Positions 13,130 through 25,320 of a stretch of DNA of 64,000 nt are shown piece after piece. Each line of letters opens with the position of its first letter. Within the stretch, counting starts at the first letter, position 1. The notes beneath the pieces were generated by a model that did not search any database, was not told where the DNA came from, and worked only from the letters and a program-made list of their open reading frames with translations. The stretch is from positions 5,018,415 through 5,082,414 of the forward strand of contig LNAC01000001.1 in assembly GCA_002007465.1 (NCBI GenBank), in the 5' to 3' direction. A program made the position numbers and the translations under genes. The stretch is from Ailurus styani (Eukaryota; Chordata; Mammalia; Carnivora; Ailuridae).

Positions 13130-13279
13130 TTAGAGGAGAGGAAAAGGAAGGAGACTTTAAAGCAGGCTCCACCCCCAGCGTGGAGCCCAACCCAGAGCTC
13201 AATCTCAGGACCCTGAGATCATGACCCGCGTGGAAATCAAGAGTCGGACTCTCGATCGACTAAGCCACCCAGGCACCCC
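13130..13279 (-). mobile_element. SINEC, old diverged copy
   Basis: The reverse complement reads GGGGTGCCTGGGTGGCTTAG followed by an older-subtype body (GAGAGTCCGACTCTTGATTT). It has a truncated, degraded 3' end. Confidence 0.85.
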
Positions 13280-13494
13280 CGGGCAAAGTATTTTTAATTG
13301 CTTTATGCATGAACAGACCATATGTCCACTAGATGGAAAGGTCCACCAGAAATGATATCTATGCCTTTACGGCCCCGAAGCATCAGCCACAGAGCTGTAG
13401 GAGCCCTGTTTCTAAATACTGTCCAGTGGCAGGTGCGGAGCGGCCTTCTCCAGGGGAGGCGAAGAGAAAAGAATGTGGCTCCGGCACCAGGTTA

Positions 13495-13695
13495 AGGAGA
13501 CTTAAATCGTCACTCCATTCCCAAGCTAGCCATATGGCCTTGGGCGAGTTAGTTACTATCTCCGGTTGTCTGCATCTGAAAGCAAGGAGCGTACCTAAGC
13601 ATTTTATCATAAGGATCAAATAAGCTGATACGTGTAAAGTGTAAAGCGTATAAAACAGAAAGTGATCAATGCAAATCAGCTGTTGCTATTCTAGC
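13495..13695 (+). mobile_element. MIR
   Basis: Contains CTAGCCATATGGCCTTGGGC followed by the pyrimidine core. It then has AAGGATCAAATAAGCTGATA and CGTGTAAAGTGTAAAGCG, in MIR order. Confidence 0.8.
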
Positions 13696-14639
13696 CCTTG
13701 GAGCTCATGATTGTGTCAACCACTGGAATTAATTCAGGGAGGCTTCCCAACATCCAGATTTTTTGTGTTCTCTAGGGAAGGCAACCTCTAAGAATTAAAG
13801 TCTAGGAGAGTCGGTTGGGTTGGCTATGAAGATCTTGGAAATGGAATCTGACCCATCTTTCCAGGAAGCTGGAAACATCAGCTTTCTGAGAAGAAGGAGG
13901 CCAGCAGCAGATGGGAGTTTTAGGAAAACACTGGAATACAGTCAGGAAATAAGAAAGGGCAGGTATAGCACCGAGGGTGGAGGGAAGAGAGTTAAGAAAC
14001 TTTCTGCACAATTTGATCAAGAAGAACTGAGGACACGAGCAAACAGAGATGGGCGATATCAAGCCAAGGAGAACAAAGGGAAGAGAAGGCAGTGGAAAAG
14101 AATGGCCACATCCAGCCTTGGGGAGGTCACGTCTGATGCCCCTGGGCCGTATGTGGGGGAGAGGTGGGCCATGATCACATGGGGGAGAGCAGAGAAGAGA
14201 ACCAGGGGGCGTTGGCCACAGGACCCTCCCATGGGATGGGAAGGAGAGAGAGAAGTGTGACGGCAGAGAAGGATCCCATAAGCACCTGCTGAGTGTTGAG
14301 AGAGTCTGGGCATGACTGTAGACAAAGGAAAAGGGCAATCTGATAGGCAGACAGAAGATTCTAGACTGAGAGGATGGAAAAGGGATTGACCAAAGCCCCA
14401 GAGGCAGGGTGGGTGGGGGAGACCTGCACCCTGCACCCTGTGGAAGTTCACTTTCAGGTGGTCGGACAGGGACTGAGAAAGGACAGGTGATGTCAGATCC
14501 TAAAGGATCTTCTCTCAGCAACAGCACACAGACTAGCATCATTTGCTAAAGGTGGTGGCAGGGGGTGGGGAGAAGCCTCAGGCTTGAGAGGTTGCCAGAA
14601 ATAGCTGGTAAGGTAAATTCACTAGGGAATTTAAAGATT

Positions 14640-15280
14640 TTTTAAAAAATCTTCTCAAGTAAAATGGTACAGTTGCTGTGGAAAATATGGTAATTCCTCA
14701 AAAAGTTAAACATGGTATTACCATATGACCCAGCACTTCCACATCTGATATACACCCTAAACAAGTAAAAGCAGAGACTTGAACAATTATCTGTAAACTT
14801 GCGTTCACAGCATTACTCACAATGGCCAAAAGGTGTCAAGAACCCTACAGCGTGCCCCTCAGGGGATGCATAAATTAACGAGATGTGACCTACACACCAA
14901 TGGAATACAATTCTGCCTCAAAGACGAAGGAGATTCTGACATCTGCTACACCCCAGGAGAGTCCTGAAGATATTAAACCAGTGAAATAGTCAGTCACACA
15001 GAGACAAATGCTGAATGATTCCACTTACATGAGGAACCCTGACTGGGAACATTTCTAGAGACAGAAGATAGGCTGGTGGGTGCCAGGGGCGGGGGGCGGG
15101 GAAGGACACGGAGTCGCTCTTTCATGAGGACAGGGTTTCTGTTTGGGGAGCTGAGGGAAGTTCTAGAGATGGATGGCGGTCATGGCCGCACGACAGTGTG
15201 AATGCCACAGATCCGAACCCTTGAAAATGGTCAAGATGGTACACTGTATGTTAATCACCATAATAAAAATTTTTTAAGGA
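14640..15280 (+). mobile_element. L1M 3' end
   Basis: Contains CCATATGACCCAGCACTTCC, CACAATGGCCAAAAGGTG and GGTGGGTGCCAGGGGCGGGG. It ends at ATGTTAATCACCATAATAAA. This is the classic order of an L1M ORF2 end plus G-rich 3' untranslated region. Antisense to DOCK1. Confidence 0.88.
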
Positions 15281-17549
15281 TCTGGTGGCAGCCCTGAGGT
15301 TGGGGGCATTCACTGAGGGACAGTAAAGCAGCACAAAGGTGAGTCTGTCTCCAGAAACACATGGATGGCCCAAGAGAAGGATCCAGAAGTGCCCCGGGCA
15401 GAGGAGGGAGAGACAGAACAGCCCACACAGCCCTGCAGCTTGCTCTCCCATGTCACAAAAATATACCCACGGAGCCTCCCCTTCGTGTGTGGGCTCACAG
15501 ACGTTCAGCGACCCAGGAAAAACGTCTGGTACTGAGTCAAATGGAAGGCGGCACCACTGACAATGACTTTGATGCCGTGTTCGTCCTGCAGTTAATTATT
15601 GCCCCCAACTCCTCTGGCCTCTTTCTCCCTCGAGGCCTAACATGCCGGGGCTGACTCTCTGTGGCCAGGGGGATGGAGGTGGGGGCTGAAGCTCTGGGAA
15701 GGCGACCGAGGGAGGCAGGCTCTGGGGACAGAGCAGCCACGCCCCACCCGCACCCACCAATCCCGTCAGCTCACCCCACTTGGTGCCGGGAAGGCACGAG
15801 AGCGTGTGGACTTCCTGGGCACAGATGAGGGCACACAGATCCTCTCAAAAACCAAAACGGCCACCAAGGGCCACCCTTTGGGGAACAACAGGTAACCCCT
15901 ACGAAATGCCACAGTCTTTTTCAAATTTTCTCTCTAGAAGATGATTCACAACTGTTTGTTATTTCCATTTCCGCAGAGCAAAGCCTGAAGGGAAGAACAA
16001 CACATAAAACAGGGTCCTGGGACGGGAGTCTTTAAATCTCACCCATACAGAGAGCACCCATCGTGTAAAAACAAAGTACAAAATCAGCAGCTAGGAGGGC
16101 AACGTCTGAAACAAAACTCCGTCGCCAGCCGGTCTCGCAGACATAAAGTTGTCATCCACGCATGGACGCCCTTGACGTCACTCCTGCCTTCCGAGAAAAC
16201 ACCCACCGAAGGAAGGTCTTGCAAGACTCCACTCACTAAACAATCTGACACAGAGGGAGGTGGGCAGACAAAAGTCAAGCCTAGTCAAAGTTAATAATGT
16301 AAGATCATATTTAGAAATCTAAAATTACGCCTGGGCTCAAACTTCCTGTAATTTTTATCTATTCTTACGCCCGCCGCACCTGTTTCTCTGAAATGCCACA
16401 GGAGGTAGTAATAAGTGTCCTGAACACGTTGCTAATTTTAATCCAGGAACAATAAGGAAGCTTGAGGCATAGCAAGTCACCAAAATAGTTAACCTGAAAC
16501 TTCAATGTATGCACCACCTTGCTTTCTCTGTAGGTCACCAGTTTTTTCTACAAGAAATTCACATCCAGATCAAGCAAGTCCGTGGAAGAATCCAGCAGCT
16601 CTGCAAGACGGCTGCACCAACTGTGAGATGGAAGGGCCAGTGGGGCTTCATCCAGGTTTAGTTGGGACGGTGCCCTGGGTCACAGTGACCATGAGACACA
16701 CCTGACACACACACATCTTTGCTCCAGATGGAATGGTTATCACTTTCCAAAATGTTTTCAAGGCAACAGCCATAACGATGCCTTCTGAAATTACGCATTA
16801 AAAGACCATTAAGGGAAGAGAGTAACAGCAACGGCAGCTACAGTGATCAGTGACGTGACGGCCCCAAGTTGATCACTCAGAAGATTCTTNGGGGGGGGGG
16901 GGGGCCTGCAAACTGCACCTCTGTCCGCAGTCTGTCCGCCCCATGGAAACTGCCAGAACGGCGAAGCCGGAGAGCGGACCACCCGCCCCGTGCTCCACCT
17001 CTCGACACCTCCACACCACAGACCCAAAGACCTCACGTGAGGTGAAGGCATCTTCCTTCCAAAGAACAACAGGGTGAGAACCAGTCATGTGAGGTGGTAC
17101 AGACAATGGGACGGTGGGGATGCCGGATCCCTCGCTCTTCTGGGCAAGACCCGCTGCAGGACCATGGACGCATCAGCATTCGCACACCGTAGCTTGAGGT
17201 CCGACAGATGCCTGGGACCCCCACAGCCTCAGCACCCCCACCCCCGCCCAGCCCCCGCGACACCCCGCCAAGTGACGTGCAAACGTTTTTCTCATCAACA
17301 TCCTCATGTTTACGTAAAATCAGAACACCTCCCTGCCGAGGAGCAGAGAGCGAGCAGTGACCCCTAAGAGCACCGCCGGAGGGGGAAACGGCATGCAACA
17401 CACAGGGAGCAGGACTGTGGCCTGGGCTGTCACTCGAGGTCACGCTTTTCAGGAGGCAGAGCCCCTGCCTGGCACAATCCCCCCTGGGGAGCCCTGCAGC
17501 TCACGGCAGGCGGGAAGGGTGGCCGCTCATGCCGCACCCCAGGGCCTAC

Positions 17550-17658
17550 CTTCACCCTGACGGTCTGGTCCGACACGCTGCTCATCATGTCGCTGATGGA
17601 TCGGAACAGCTGCAGCAGGGACTCCATGAAGTCCGCCTCTCCTTTGTCTTCGTACAGC
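17550..17658 (-). CDS. DOCK1: DOCK1 exon M, helical scaffold
   Basis: A 109-nt exon. The acceptor is gctcctttgcag/GCTGTACG and the donor GTGAAG/gtaggccc. It completes Gln and encodes LYEDKGEADFMESLLQLFRS then ISDMMSSVSDQTVRVK, ending in phase 0. In human DOCK1 the next exon starts GAALKYLPTIV; I found no such sequence between here and position 1. This is the last DOCK1 exon in the window, at about residues 757-793. Confidence 0.95.
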
Positions 17659-19925
17659 CTGCAAAGGAGCACAGGACACTCGATGGGGCCTGGCAGATGG
17701 GGCCTCCCCACTGTTTGCTCCTGCATCAACGGCCATGCAAGGTGCTGCTGGAACAGCAACTGAATGTGATGGAAACTCCCACACATCCATGGAGCACAGG
17801 AGGCCGCTCAGAAACGGGGTTCGTCTGGACCACACAGCCTCCCGCAGGAGAAGCCGGTTTTTAACCATACCGTTTACGGCTTTTTTCATTGTAACATAAT
17901 ACATTTTATAAATCTGCAAATCAGAAATGTATAGAAAGGGAGGGAAGGAGAGAAAGAGGAAGAAGGACCAGAGGAAGGAGTAACGGGGAAATTCAGCTTT
18001 AATTCTAGCCCACGGAGATGACACCATCAATATTTTGGTGTATTTCCTGCCAGTGTTTTATTAAACCCACAATGTCACAAAATTAACATAAATTTAATTT
18101 CCTGAATTTAAATGATCTTGTAACCATTTGAAAATGATATTATAATAGTAAATTCAAAATTATTTATTTCAGAGTAATGACGCTATAAAATTCATTCATC
18201 ACAGAATTGCTGGTAACGGGAAAACTGTCACAAGGTGGAGCATATTCAATAAATGGATAATAAAGAAGTTGTACATTGGTTACACGTATACAAATATATG
18301 CTGCTAATTATAAATAAGTTTCACATATAAATTATTTATTAGCAGTTACTTCAAGTTGCTGTGTTACTAAAAAGCAATGCATTTGCATTTTAAAATGTTG
18401 CAACGCAGATGTTTTCTTAATATAGACTAGCTTTCTGCCTAATTAGAGTACACCATACCTGAAAACTTGTATACAATGGAAAATTTTATAAACTAAGTGA
18501 TAATTAATTACCCTAGAGGTAATCTTATATTTAAATGAGTTCCATTGTAAAGAAACAAATTCTGTCTAAAATGGGAAACTGTATTCTAGTGTATCTGTTT
18601 TATAAAGGATTTTATTCAATAGGAGTTTGTTTAAAAGGTGCACAGCATACAATCGAAGGGAGCAAGTCATGAACTCCTGCTTGCAGGGAACACGAAGCAA
18701 CAGAGCAATGTTTTTCATACGGGTCCAAACACCTGGGGAGGCTTCAAGCACGTAGTCGCTCTCATCCTCAGACAATCTGCCAATTCCTAGAGCTGCGGGG
18801 GGTAGGAAATTGAACACCTCTGTAGAGTGGGGTTTCTATCAGTCTCCAAAGATAATGAATGATAATGAATTAGCAAATGGTGGGGAGATGGGTCCCAGAT
18901 GACACAGCAGACTCTCCACAGAAAACCCTGGAGGACCAGGAGCAAACCAAATGTAGATGGAAGCTTACAAAGGCTACACACAGCCTTGTTAGAGTAAAAG
19001 GTCAGTCCCACTGTCTCTGCCTAGAAGGGGAAAGAATGAATCATCTCTGAAAGAAGAGCACATCATCTGGAGCTACATTTAAATGAAAATTAACTAAACA
19101 TAGAAAAGAACAGACCACATAGCCAAAAAAAAAAAAAAAAAAAAAAGACAACAGAAACAGAATGACAGGTGGTCAAGATAATGCAGCTAGCTAGCAAGAA
19201 TGTCAACATAACTATAATTATTATATTTTAAAGCAGGAAAAAATGGAGAAAACAAAAAGATGGAAATATGAAAAAGAGATGGAGATAAAAGAAGATGGGA
19301 AAATTTAGTAGAGAAATAAATCTACAGAAAAAAATCAAATGAAAATTTTCAAACTACAAACTATAATATCTAAAATTAAGAATTCATTATATGGGTTAAA
19401 TTGAGATTAGACCAAGTAAAAGGCAGAATTAGTGAAGTGGAAGATGATCAACATGAAAATAAGTAAGTACAGAGACAGAAAATAAAGAAAAGAGTGTTAG
19501 AGATACGTAGGGTGTAACAAAGGGTCTGAAACACATGTGATTGAAGTTCCAGAAGAAAATGAGAGACACAAGGTGACAAATATGATACCAGAATAGATAA
19601 TGACAATGAATTTGCCAAAATGAATAGAGGAATTAATCCAAAGTTCAAGACACTCTGAAAATCCAATGTAGGATAAATAAAAAGCAAAAGCATACCTATA
19701 AAATCCATAGTAAAACTGCTCATAACCACAGAAACAACAAATTGTAAATGCAGCTAAAGGAAAAAAAAACAAAAAAACACACCGTCACCTTCAAAGACAT
19801 AACAAGTCTGAAAGCTGACTTCTCACCAGAAATGATGGAAACGAAAAGAGAACAGTATCTGAAAGAACTAAATGCCAAACTATAATTCTGTATTAAATAA
19901 AAATATCCTTTAAAAACAAGGAGGA

Positions 19926-20140
19926 GGGGCACCTGGGTGGCTCAGTAGGTTAAGCCTCTGCTTTTGGCTCAGGTCATGATCTCAGGGTCCTGGGATGGAG
20001 CCCCACATCAGGCTCTCTGCTCAGCAGGGAGCCTGCTTCCCCCTCTCCCTCTGTTTACCTCTCTGCCTACTTGTGATCTCTCTCTCTCTGTCAAATAAAT
20101 AAATAAAATCTTTAAAAAAATAAGTAAATAAAAAATAAAA
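19926..20140 (+). mobile_element. SINEC inside the L1/HAL1-like block
   Basis: Complete body with a long AAATAAAA-type tail. Confidence 0.93.
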
Positions 20141-20208
20141 ATACAGAGGAAATAAATGATTTTCATACAAACAAACCCTGCAGCAGACATTTATTAAAAG
20201 AAATTCTA

Positions 20209-20415
20209 GGGCGCCTGGGTGGCACAGTGGGTTAAAGCCTCTGCCTTTGGCTCAGGTCATGATCTCAGGGTCCTGAGATCAAGGCCTGCATCGGGCTCCC
20301 TGCTCAGCAGGGAGCCTGCTTCCTCCTATCTCTCTGCCTGCCTGTCTGCCTACTTGTAATCTCTCTCTCTCTGTGTCAAATAAATAAATAAAATCTTTAA
20401 AAAAAGAAAAAAGAA
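20209..20415 (+). mobile_element. SINEC, young subtype, with target duplication
   Basis: Has the head GGGCGCCTGGGTGGCACAGT and the TTAAAGCCTCTGCC variant. It is flanked by AAAAGAAATTCTA at 20,196-20,208 and about 20,416-20,428. Confidence 0.95.
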
Positions 20416-20599
20416 AAAAGAAATTCTACAAGGAGTTTTTTGGGGGCAGAAGGAAATTTGTCCCATAGAGAAACATGAAACTGAAAGAAAAATGAAAAAA
20501 ATATATAAAACTTATTGAATTAATACTAATAGTACAAAATAATAACAGTCATGTCTTATAAGACATAAAATATAGATATCTTGAAATGCCTAATAATAA

Positions 20600-20778
20600 T
20601 TTTATTTCTTTGTCAGAGAGAGAGAGAAGAAGAAGAAGAAGCAGGAGAAGCTGTAGGCAGAGGGAGAAGCAGACTTCCCTGTTGAGCAAGGACCCTGATA
20701 TGGGACTCGATCCCAGGACCCTGGGATCATGATCTGAGCCGAAGGCAGACACTTAACAACGGAGCCACCCAGGCATGC
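20600..20778 (-). mobile_element. SINEC, reverse orientation
   Basis: The reverse complement carries the SINEC body with a GAA/GAGA-rich tract near the tail. The duplication resembling TAATAATAATTTTA lies at both ends. Confidence 0.9.
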
Positions 20779-21296
20779 CATCATAATAATAATTTTAAAA
20801 AGAAGATTTCATGTGGAAATAGAGTGTTCTAATCCAGCCACGTCTAGTGTTATCAGGGGAGTGGCAACAGTAATCATTTTAATTATTCTATAAGAATTCA
20901 AACACACGTTGTCACATTTAGGATAACCATTAAAAGAACAGTAGAAGAACGTGTCAGTGACATATCAAAAGAGGATCAAATGAGACCATAAAAAGAAAAT
21001 CACGCTTGGTACAAAAGAACACAAAGAAGGAGAAAGAGGAGAACCTAATATAGATGGGTAAAAGAGAAAACAAACATAAAGACAATAGGTATAAACCCAT
21101 AACATATAAACAAACTATATCCTCACTTAAAAGGATTTTCAGACTGGATGAAATAAAGATATAGCTATGTGTTATGTGCAAGAGACAGACCTTAAATATA
21201 AGGACACAGAAAGGTTAAAAGCAAAAAAGAGAAGAGATATTCCATGCAAATATTAACCAAAGATAAAGGGAAAGTTTTCATATCGATAAAAGGGTA

Positions 21297-21752
21297 CAGG
21301 CATCCCTCAGAGACATTGTAGGTTTAGTTTCCATATAACCACAATAAAATGAGTTGGGCAATAAAGAGAGTCAAATTAATTTTCTGGTTTCCCAGTGCAT
21401 ATGAAAAATATGTTTACACTATAGTGCAGTCTATTAAATGTGTGACAGCATTATATCTAAAAAAAAAAGTACATACCTTAATTTAAAAAAATACTTTATT
21501 GCTAAAAAATGTTAACCATCATCTGGGGTTTCAGCCATTGATAATCACTGATCACAGAACACCAAAAGAAATATAATAATAAGGGAAAAGTTTCAAATAT
21601 TACAAGAATTACCTAAACACGACACAGAGATATGAAGTGCATGAATGCTTTTGGAGAAATGGCACCAATAGGCTTGCCGTCAAGGGTTGCCACAACTGTC
21701 GGATTTATAAAAACCACAGTATATGCAAAGGGCAATAAAGTGAGTTTGCCTG
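21297..21752 (+). mobile_element. Tigger1-type (TcMar) non-autonomous element
   Basis: Starts CAGGCATCCCTCAGAGACAT and ends with its inverted counterpart ...AATAAAGTGAGTTTGCCTG. It is flanked by TA on both sides (21,295-21,296 and 21,753-21,754). The internal text matches both ends of Tigger1 with the transposase deleted. About 456 bp. Confidence 0.88.
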
Positions 21753-24059
21753 TAAATCCACAAGAGAGAGATCACAATTCTAAATCTGTATGCCCCCAAT
21801 AATAGTTTCAAAATCTATAAGGTACAAGTAATGACTCTATGCTATCTAAACAGCTACCAAGAATTCCTCAAAGATTAAAACTTACTTATGAGTTTCTCTG
21901 CTGCCAATCAACATATTTAAAACACAGAAATGGTTAGTATTTTACAGCATTCCCACTAATGCATCTCTCTGTAACGAAAGGGAGGCCTCTAGAGTCTCAC
22001 CTCTTAGTTTTATCAAATAGACCAAGAACAGTCACTTGTTTGACCCACCTTCAGGTGGAAGAAGGGGGAGGAAAGAACTCAGAGGGCTATCAGTAGATAA
22101 ATAGATGAGTAAGATCTAGTTATCATTCCTTGCTCTATTTACACATTATAAGTATTCATTATCAGGGAATGACAAGATTGTTGTCTATTAGCTACATTCT
22201 ATTTTTGTGACCCAGGAAATGATGGCAGAATGACAGGTCTGCAACAACTTATTCATGATCAATAACTAATTATGCACAAAGCTAACACCAGATGACAGGC
22301 AAAGCTTCCACAGAGCACCAGGAAGACAGAAGAAGAACACAGCAATAACTAGCTTTAGTAATTTGCTTCAGAAGGTCTGAAGCAGGATGTGTCTGTTTTC
22401 TAGCTTTCCACTTAATGTGATCCACCCACACAGAAAACACAGACAAACAAAAGCCAGCGGAGAAGTGCCCCTGGCTGTCAGGAATTTTTCTGTGGGTTCT
22501 GAACCAAATGTCTTTGGGCCAGAGTTTTAAAATTGCTGTTCTCACTTCAAAATAAAATGAGCCTTCTGAAAAAAACAAAAAGTATGGATTTGCATTGCGA
22601 GAAAGATAGTGGGATAAGCTTCCATATCTTCATCTCCAATGTTTCACCTCTTTGTTCTTGGGAAGAATAATGACTGTCAATTATCTGGGAATTTTACAAA
22701 GCTACTACATTACCTGAAAACACAGCAGACCATTCTGAAAGAAGAAGAAAAATAAAGAACCTCTAACGTTTATTCCAACTGCAAAGAGAAAAACACTCTT
22801 GTCAACTCCAGCTGTGAGCACAATTGTCTTTCCCCGAAGCTAATAAATGTGGTGCAGGTAAGGAAATGAGAACCCTCCTTTGCTTTCTTCCCCAGCTCTG
22901 CAAACACCACAAGGGAAGTGCTGCTGGGAACTTGTTACGGAGCAAACACTCATAACACGTGTGTAGGACACAGGACTGCTTTCGCTTTCAGCAGCCTATA
23001 GGAAAGAGGAATATTATTTCATCTAGAATTCATGCCTTTGATAATCACACATGAAAAGCTACTGAAATGCAGCTGGTGGGACCATGGGGAGTGGAGGTGA
23101 GCAGAACGAGACCCTACTCAAGTCTTTAGCCCTGTGGTCCATGATTTGAAGGCCATAATTTTTTTCCTTCCCACAGAATCAGAGTTCTCAGTTTTAGAGT
23201 ACAGATTTAAATATAAGAAATATTATCTTATCTACATAATGGGGTTGCAACTGTGTTCTAAGTTTTGAAGGGAACATATGTTCCTCTCTGCCCTCAGGAA
23301 TCATAGAAGGCAGCCAAGATACATACACATTTAGGAAGCAATTAGGAAAAAAATAAGGTCAATAAACTATTAAAGTCTGGGATACAGTAAGGGCTCCCAA
23401 GCTAAGTACTCCCTAAGTACTTAGGGGAGGGAGAAGCAAGGGACAAGGGAGGAATGGTGGGGGAAGGACCTCGTCATTAAAATCTCCATGTTCACCACAG
23501 TATGCAGATGAGGCCAAGAATGCCCAGGACCTTGGAACCCTTACGAAGCCTCACTGCCTTTTGGCAACTGCTGCTACTCGCCTCATGAGCTCTTTGCACT
23601 TTTGTCCTGGAAGGTGTCAACTCTTGACAAACAAGTTATCCCAGCAAAGAGACCCCTTCTGTGATCAGGCCACGGCTCCCACTAGGGCCACTCCAGAACA
23701 AAAGCAGGCAGCAGGATCAAGGTCTGTGCCAACACCATGCTTCCCAGCGCCAAAACAAAGGCATTCTTCAGGACATCAAACATAAAACACTTCCCTGCGT
23801 CACAGGCAAGGATCTGCTGAGCTTCTGCGTAGCACAGAAGACCGAACCACATCTTTGGGTCACAAAGGGCTCCAGTGATTTAAAGCCAAGGAGCTACTAG
23901 TGACAGGAGTCTCAGAGATCGACCCCCAAACTAAGAGCAAGAGAAGCTCTCAGGGGCCTAATTAAGTAGGACTTCAGAACCCAGAGTAAGCTAGGGGCGT
24001 TCTGAGCTGTCGGGCAAGAGAAATCCAGGTTAAATGCATAAGGAAGAGAATGTTAATCA

Positions 24060-24482
24060 CCTATCCAATATATTATTTCTCCCTGTCTCCTTGACTGTAA
24101 GAACTCTGATTTTGTTGGAAAGCATCAATAAGCCCATCTAAAAGTCCTTACCAATCTCCCTTGCATCTAGGATGGTCATGTGACATAGTCTTGACACTTT
24201 GTCAGAGAGGAACTGGAAGGCTGTTCACAGCACACCTTCCCCTCTCTGCTGCCTGGAATGGAGTCCTGGAGAAAGGACGGGCAGGAGCCAACCTGGGGCC
24301 ATAGATGGATCCTAAGGATGATGGAGAAGGGCAATGGAAGCCAAGGACATGAGGAAACAGCGGACCAAGTGCACCAACTCTGGAATCTTCCTCTGGGCTC
24401 CATGTGACACAGCGGGTGGGGAGAAGTGAAGCTCATCTCATTAACCCTTGTTAAGCCAGGCTTGTCTGTTACAGCAGCCAAT
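24060..24482 (+). mobile_element. Ancient interspersed repeat of uncertain family
   Basis: Contains CCCTTGCATCTAGGATGGTC followed by ATGTGACATAG, CCTAAGGATGATGGAGAAGG and a closing GGCTTGTCTGTTACAGCAGC. This order recurs as an old mammalian repeat. The family name is not certain. Confidence 0.5.
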
Positions 24483-25117
24483 CACATTGCTAACCTCTGT
24501 AAGACTGATCAGATTCAACGATTTACAGACCACGGTTCTAAGACATCACACCATTTGCATTTGGAGATTGAAAGAGATTAAGAGAAAGAAATAACTTCAC
24601 CACTGGTCCACTCGGAGGACCCCAGTCTTTTCCAGGCCCGTTACTTTGTACAAGATTATAGAATTGACCACAATAACAGAAACACAGATTAACAAAGCAC
24701 GTTTCTTTTGATTCCTCATCTCTGAATGAGAAGGAAAGTCAGCAGTGTGCTCAAGAAGGATATGAGCATCATCAAACTTCTGACTCAATGTTATATTGAT
24801 TGTAAATTGTATAAGATTAAGATTCTTTCAAACAAAACATGACAAAATCCATATATATCACCCAACTGTGCTGTTCTTTCAAGTTCATGCTCTCACCTTA
24901 GTGTACATCTTGGTTTAGAGTAATTCATGACTTAAAATTAGTGGGGAAATCCACAAAAGCAAGATAGAGGGTACCAAGAAAGTCATTTTCATAGAATTAA
25001 CTTTATTGGAAAAAAAATAAAATCCAAGAAAACAAAACCTGCTTTACTTTGCCATCTTTCACAATGACACTGGGAAAATCATCAAGGGCTTTGACCCTAA
25101 AGAAAAAAGAAAGCTTA

Positions 25118-25320
25118 GGGGCACCTGGGTGGCTCAGTCTGACTAAGTGTCTGCCTTTGGCTCAGGTCATGACCCCAGGGTCCTGGGATCCAGCCCCACA
25201 TCAGGCTCCCTGCTCGGCAGGGAGTCTGCTTCCTACTCTCCCTCTGCTGCTCCCTACCGCTCATGTTAGCACATGCTCTCTCTCTGAAATACATAAAATC
25301 TTTAAAAAAAATAAAAAGAA
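25118..25320 (+). mobile_element. SINEC
   Basis: Has the head GGGGCACCTGGGTGGCTCAG, a standard body with one small deletion in the CT tract, and an A-rich tail. Confidence 0.92.

Larger units (their letters stand above)
1..17549 (-). other. DOCK1: Intron downstream of exon M (partial)
   Basis: At least 17.5 kb of intron with nine SINEs, an L1 ORF2 fossil (about 4,940-5,250), two L1M 3' ends, a MER20, LTR-like pieces and a MIR. The unique stretches (about 2.1-4.9, 5.3-6.3, 8.5-9.4, 11.8-13.1 and 15.3-17.5 kb) contain no exon or gene I recognise. The next DOCK1 exon was not found. Confidence 0.8.
19080..21294 (+). mobile_element. L1/HAL1-like block
   Basis: A-rich strand with phrases typical of L1/HAL1 (CAGAATTAGTGAAGTGGAAG, TTCACTCACCAGAAATGATGG-like text, GGATTTTCAGACTGGATG). 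It is broken up by three SINECs and an A20-type run (about 19,123-19,146). The family call is tentative. Confidence 0.55.

Noticed and set aside
13802..14542. A 246-residue minus-strand open frame
   Set aside because: It has no recognisable domain, a Ser/Pro/Leu-rich composition typical of pyrimidine-rich intron, and no splice connection to DOCK1. I treat it as chance.
15080..15106. A G-quadruplex-like run (GGGGCGGGGGGCGGGG)
   Set aside because: It is the usual G-rich tract of an L1M 3' untranslated region, so it is not a separate feature.
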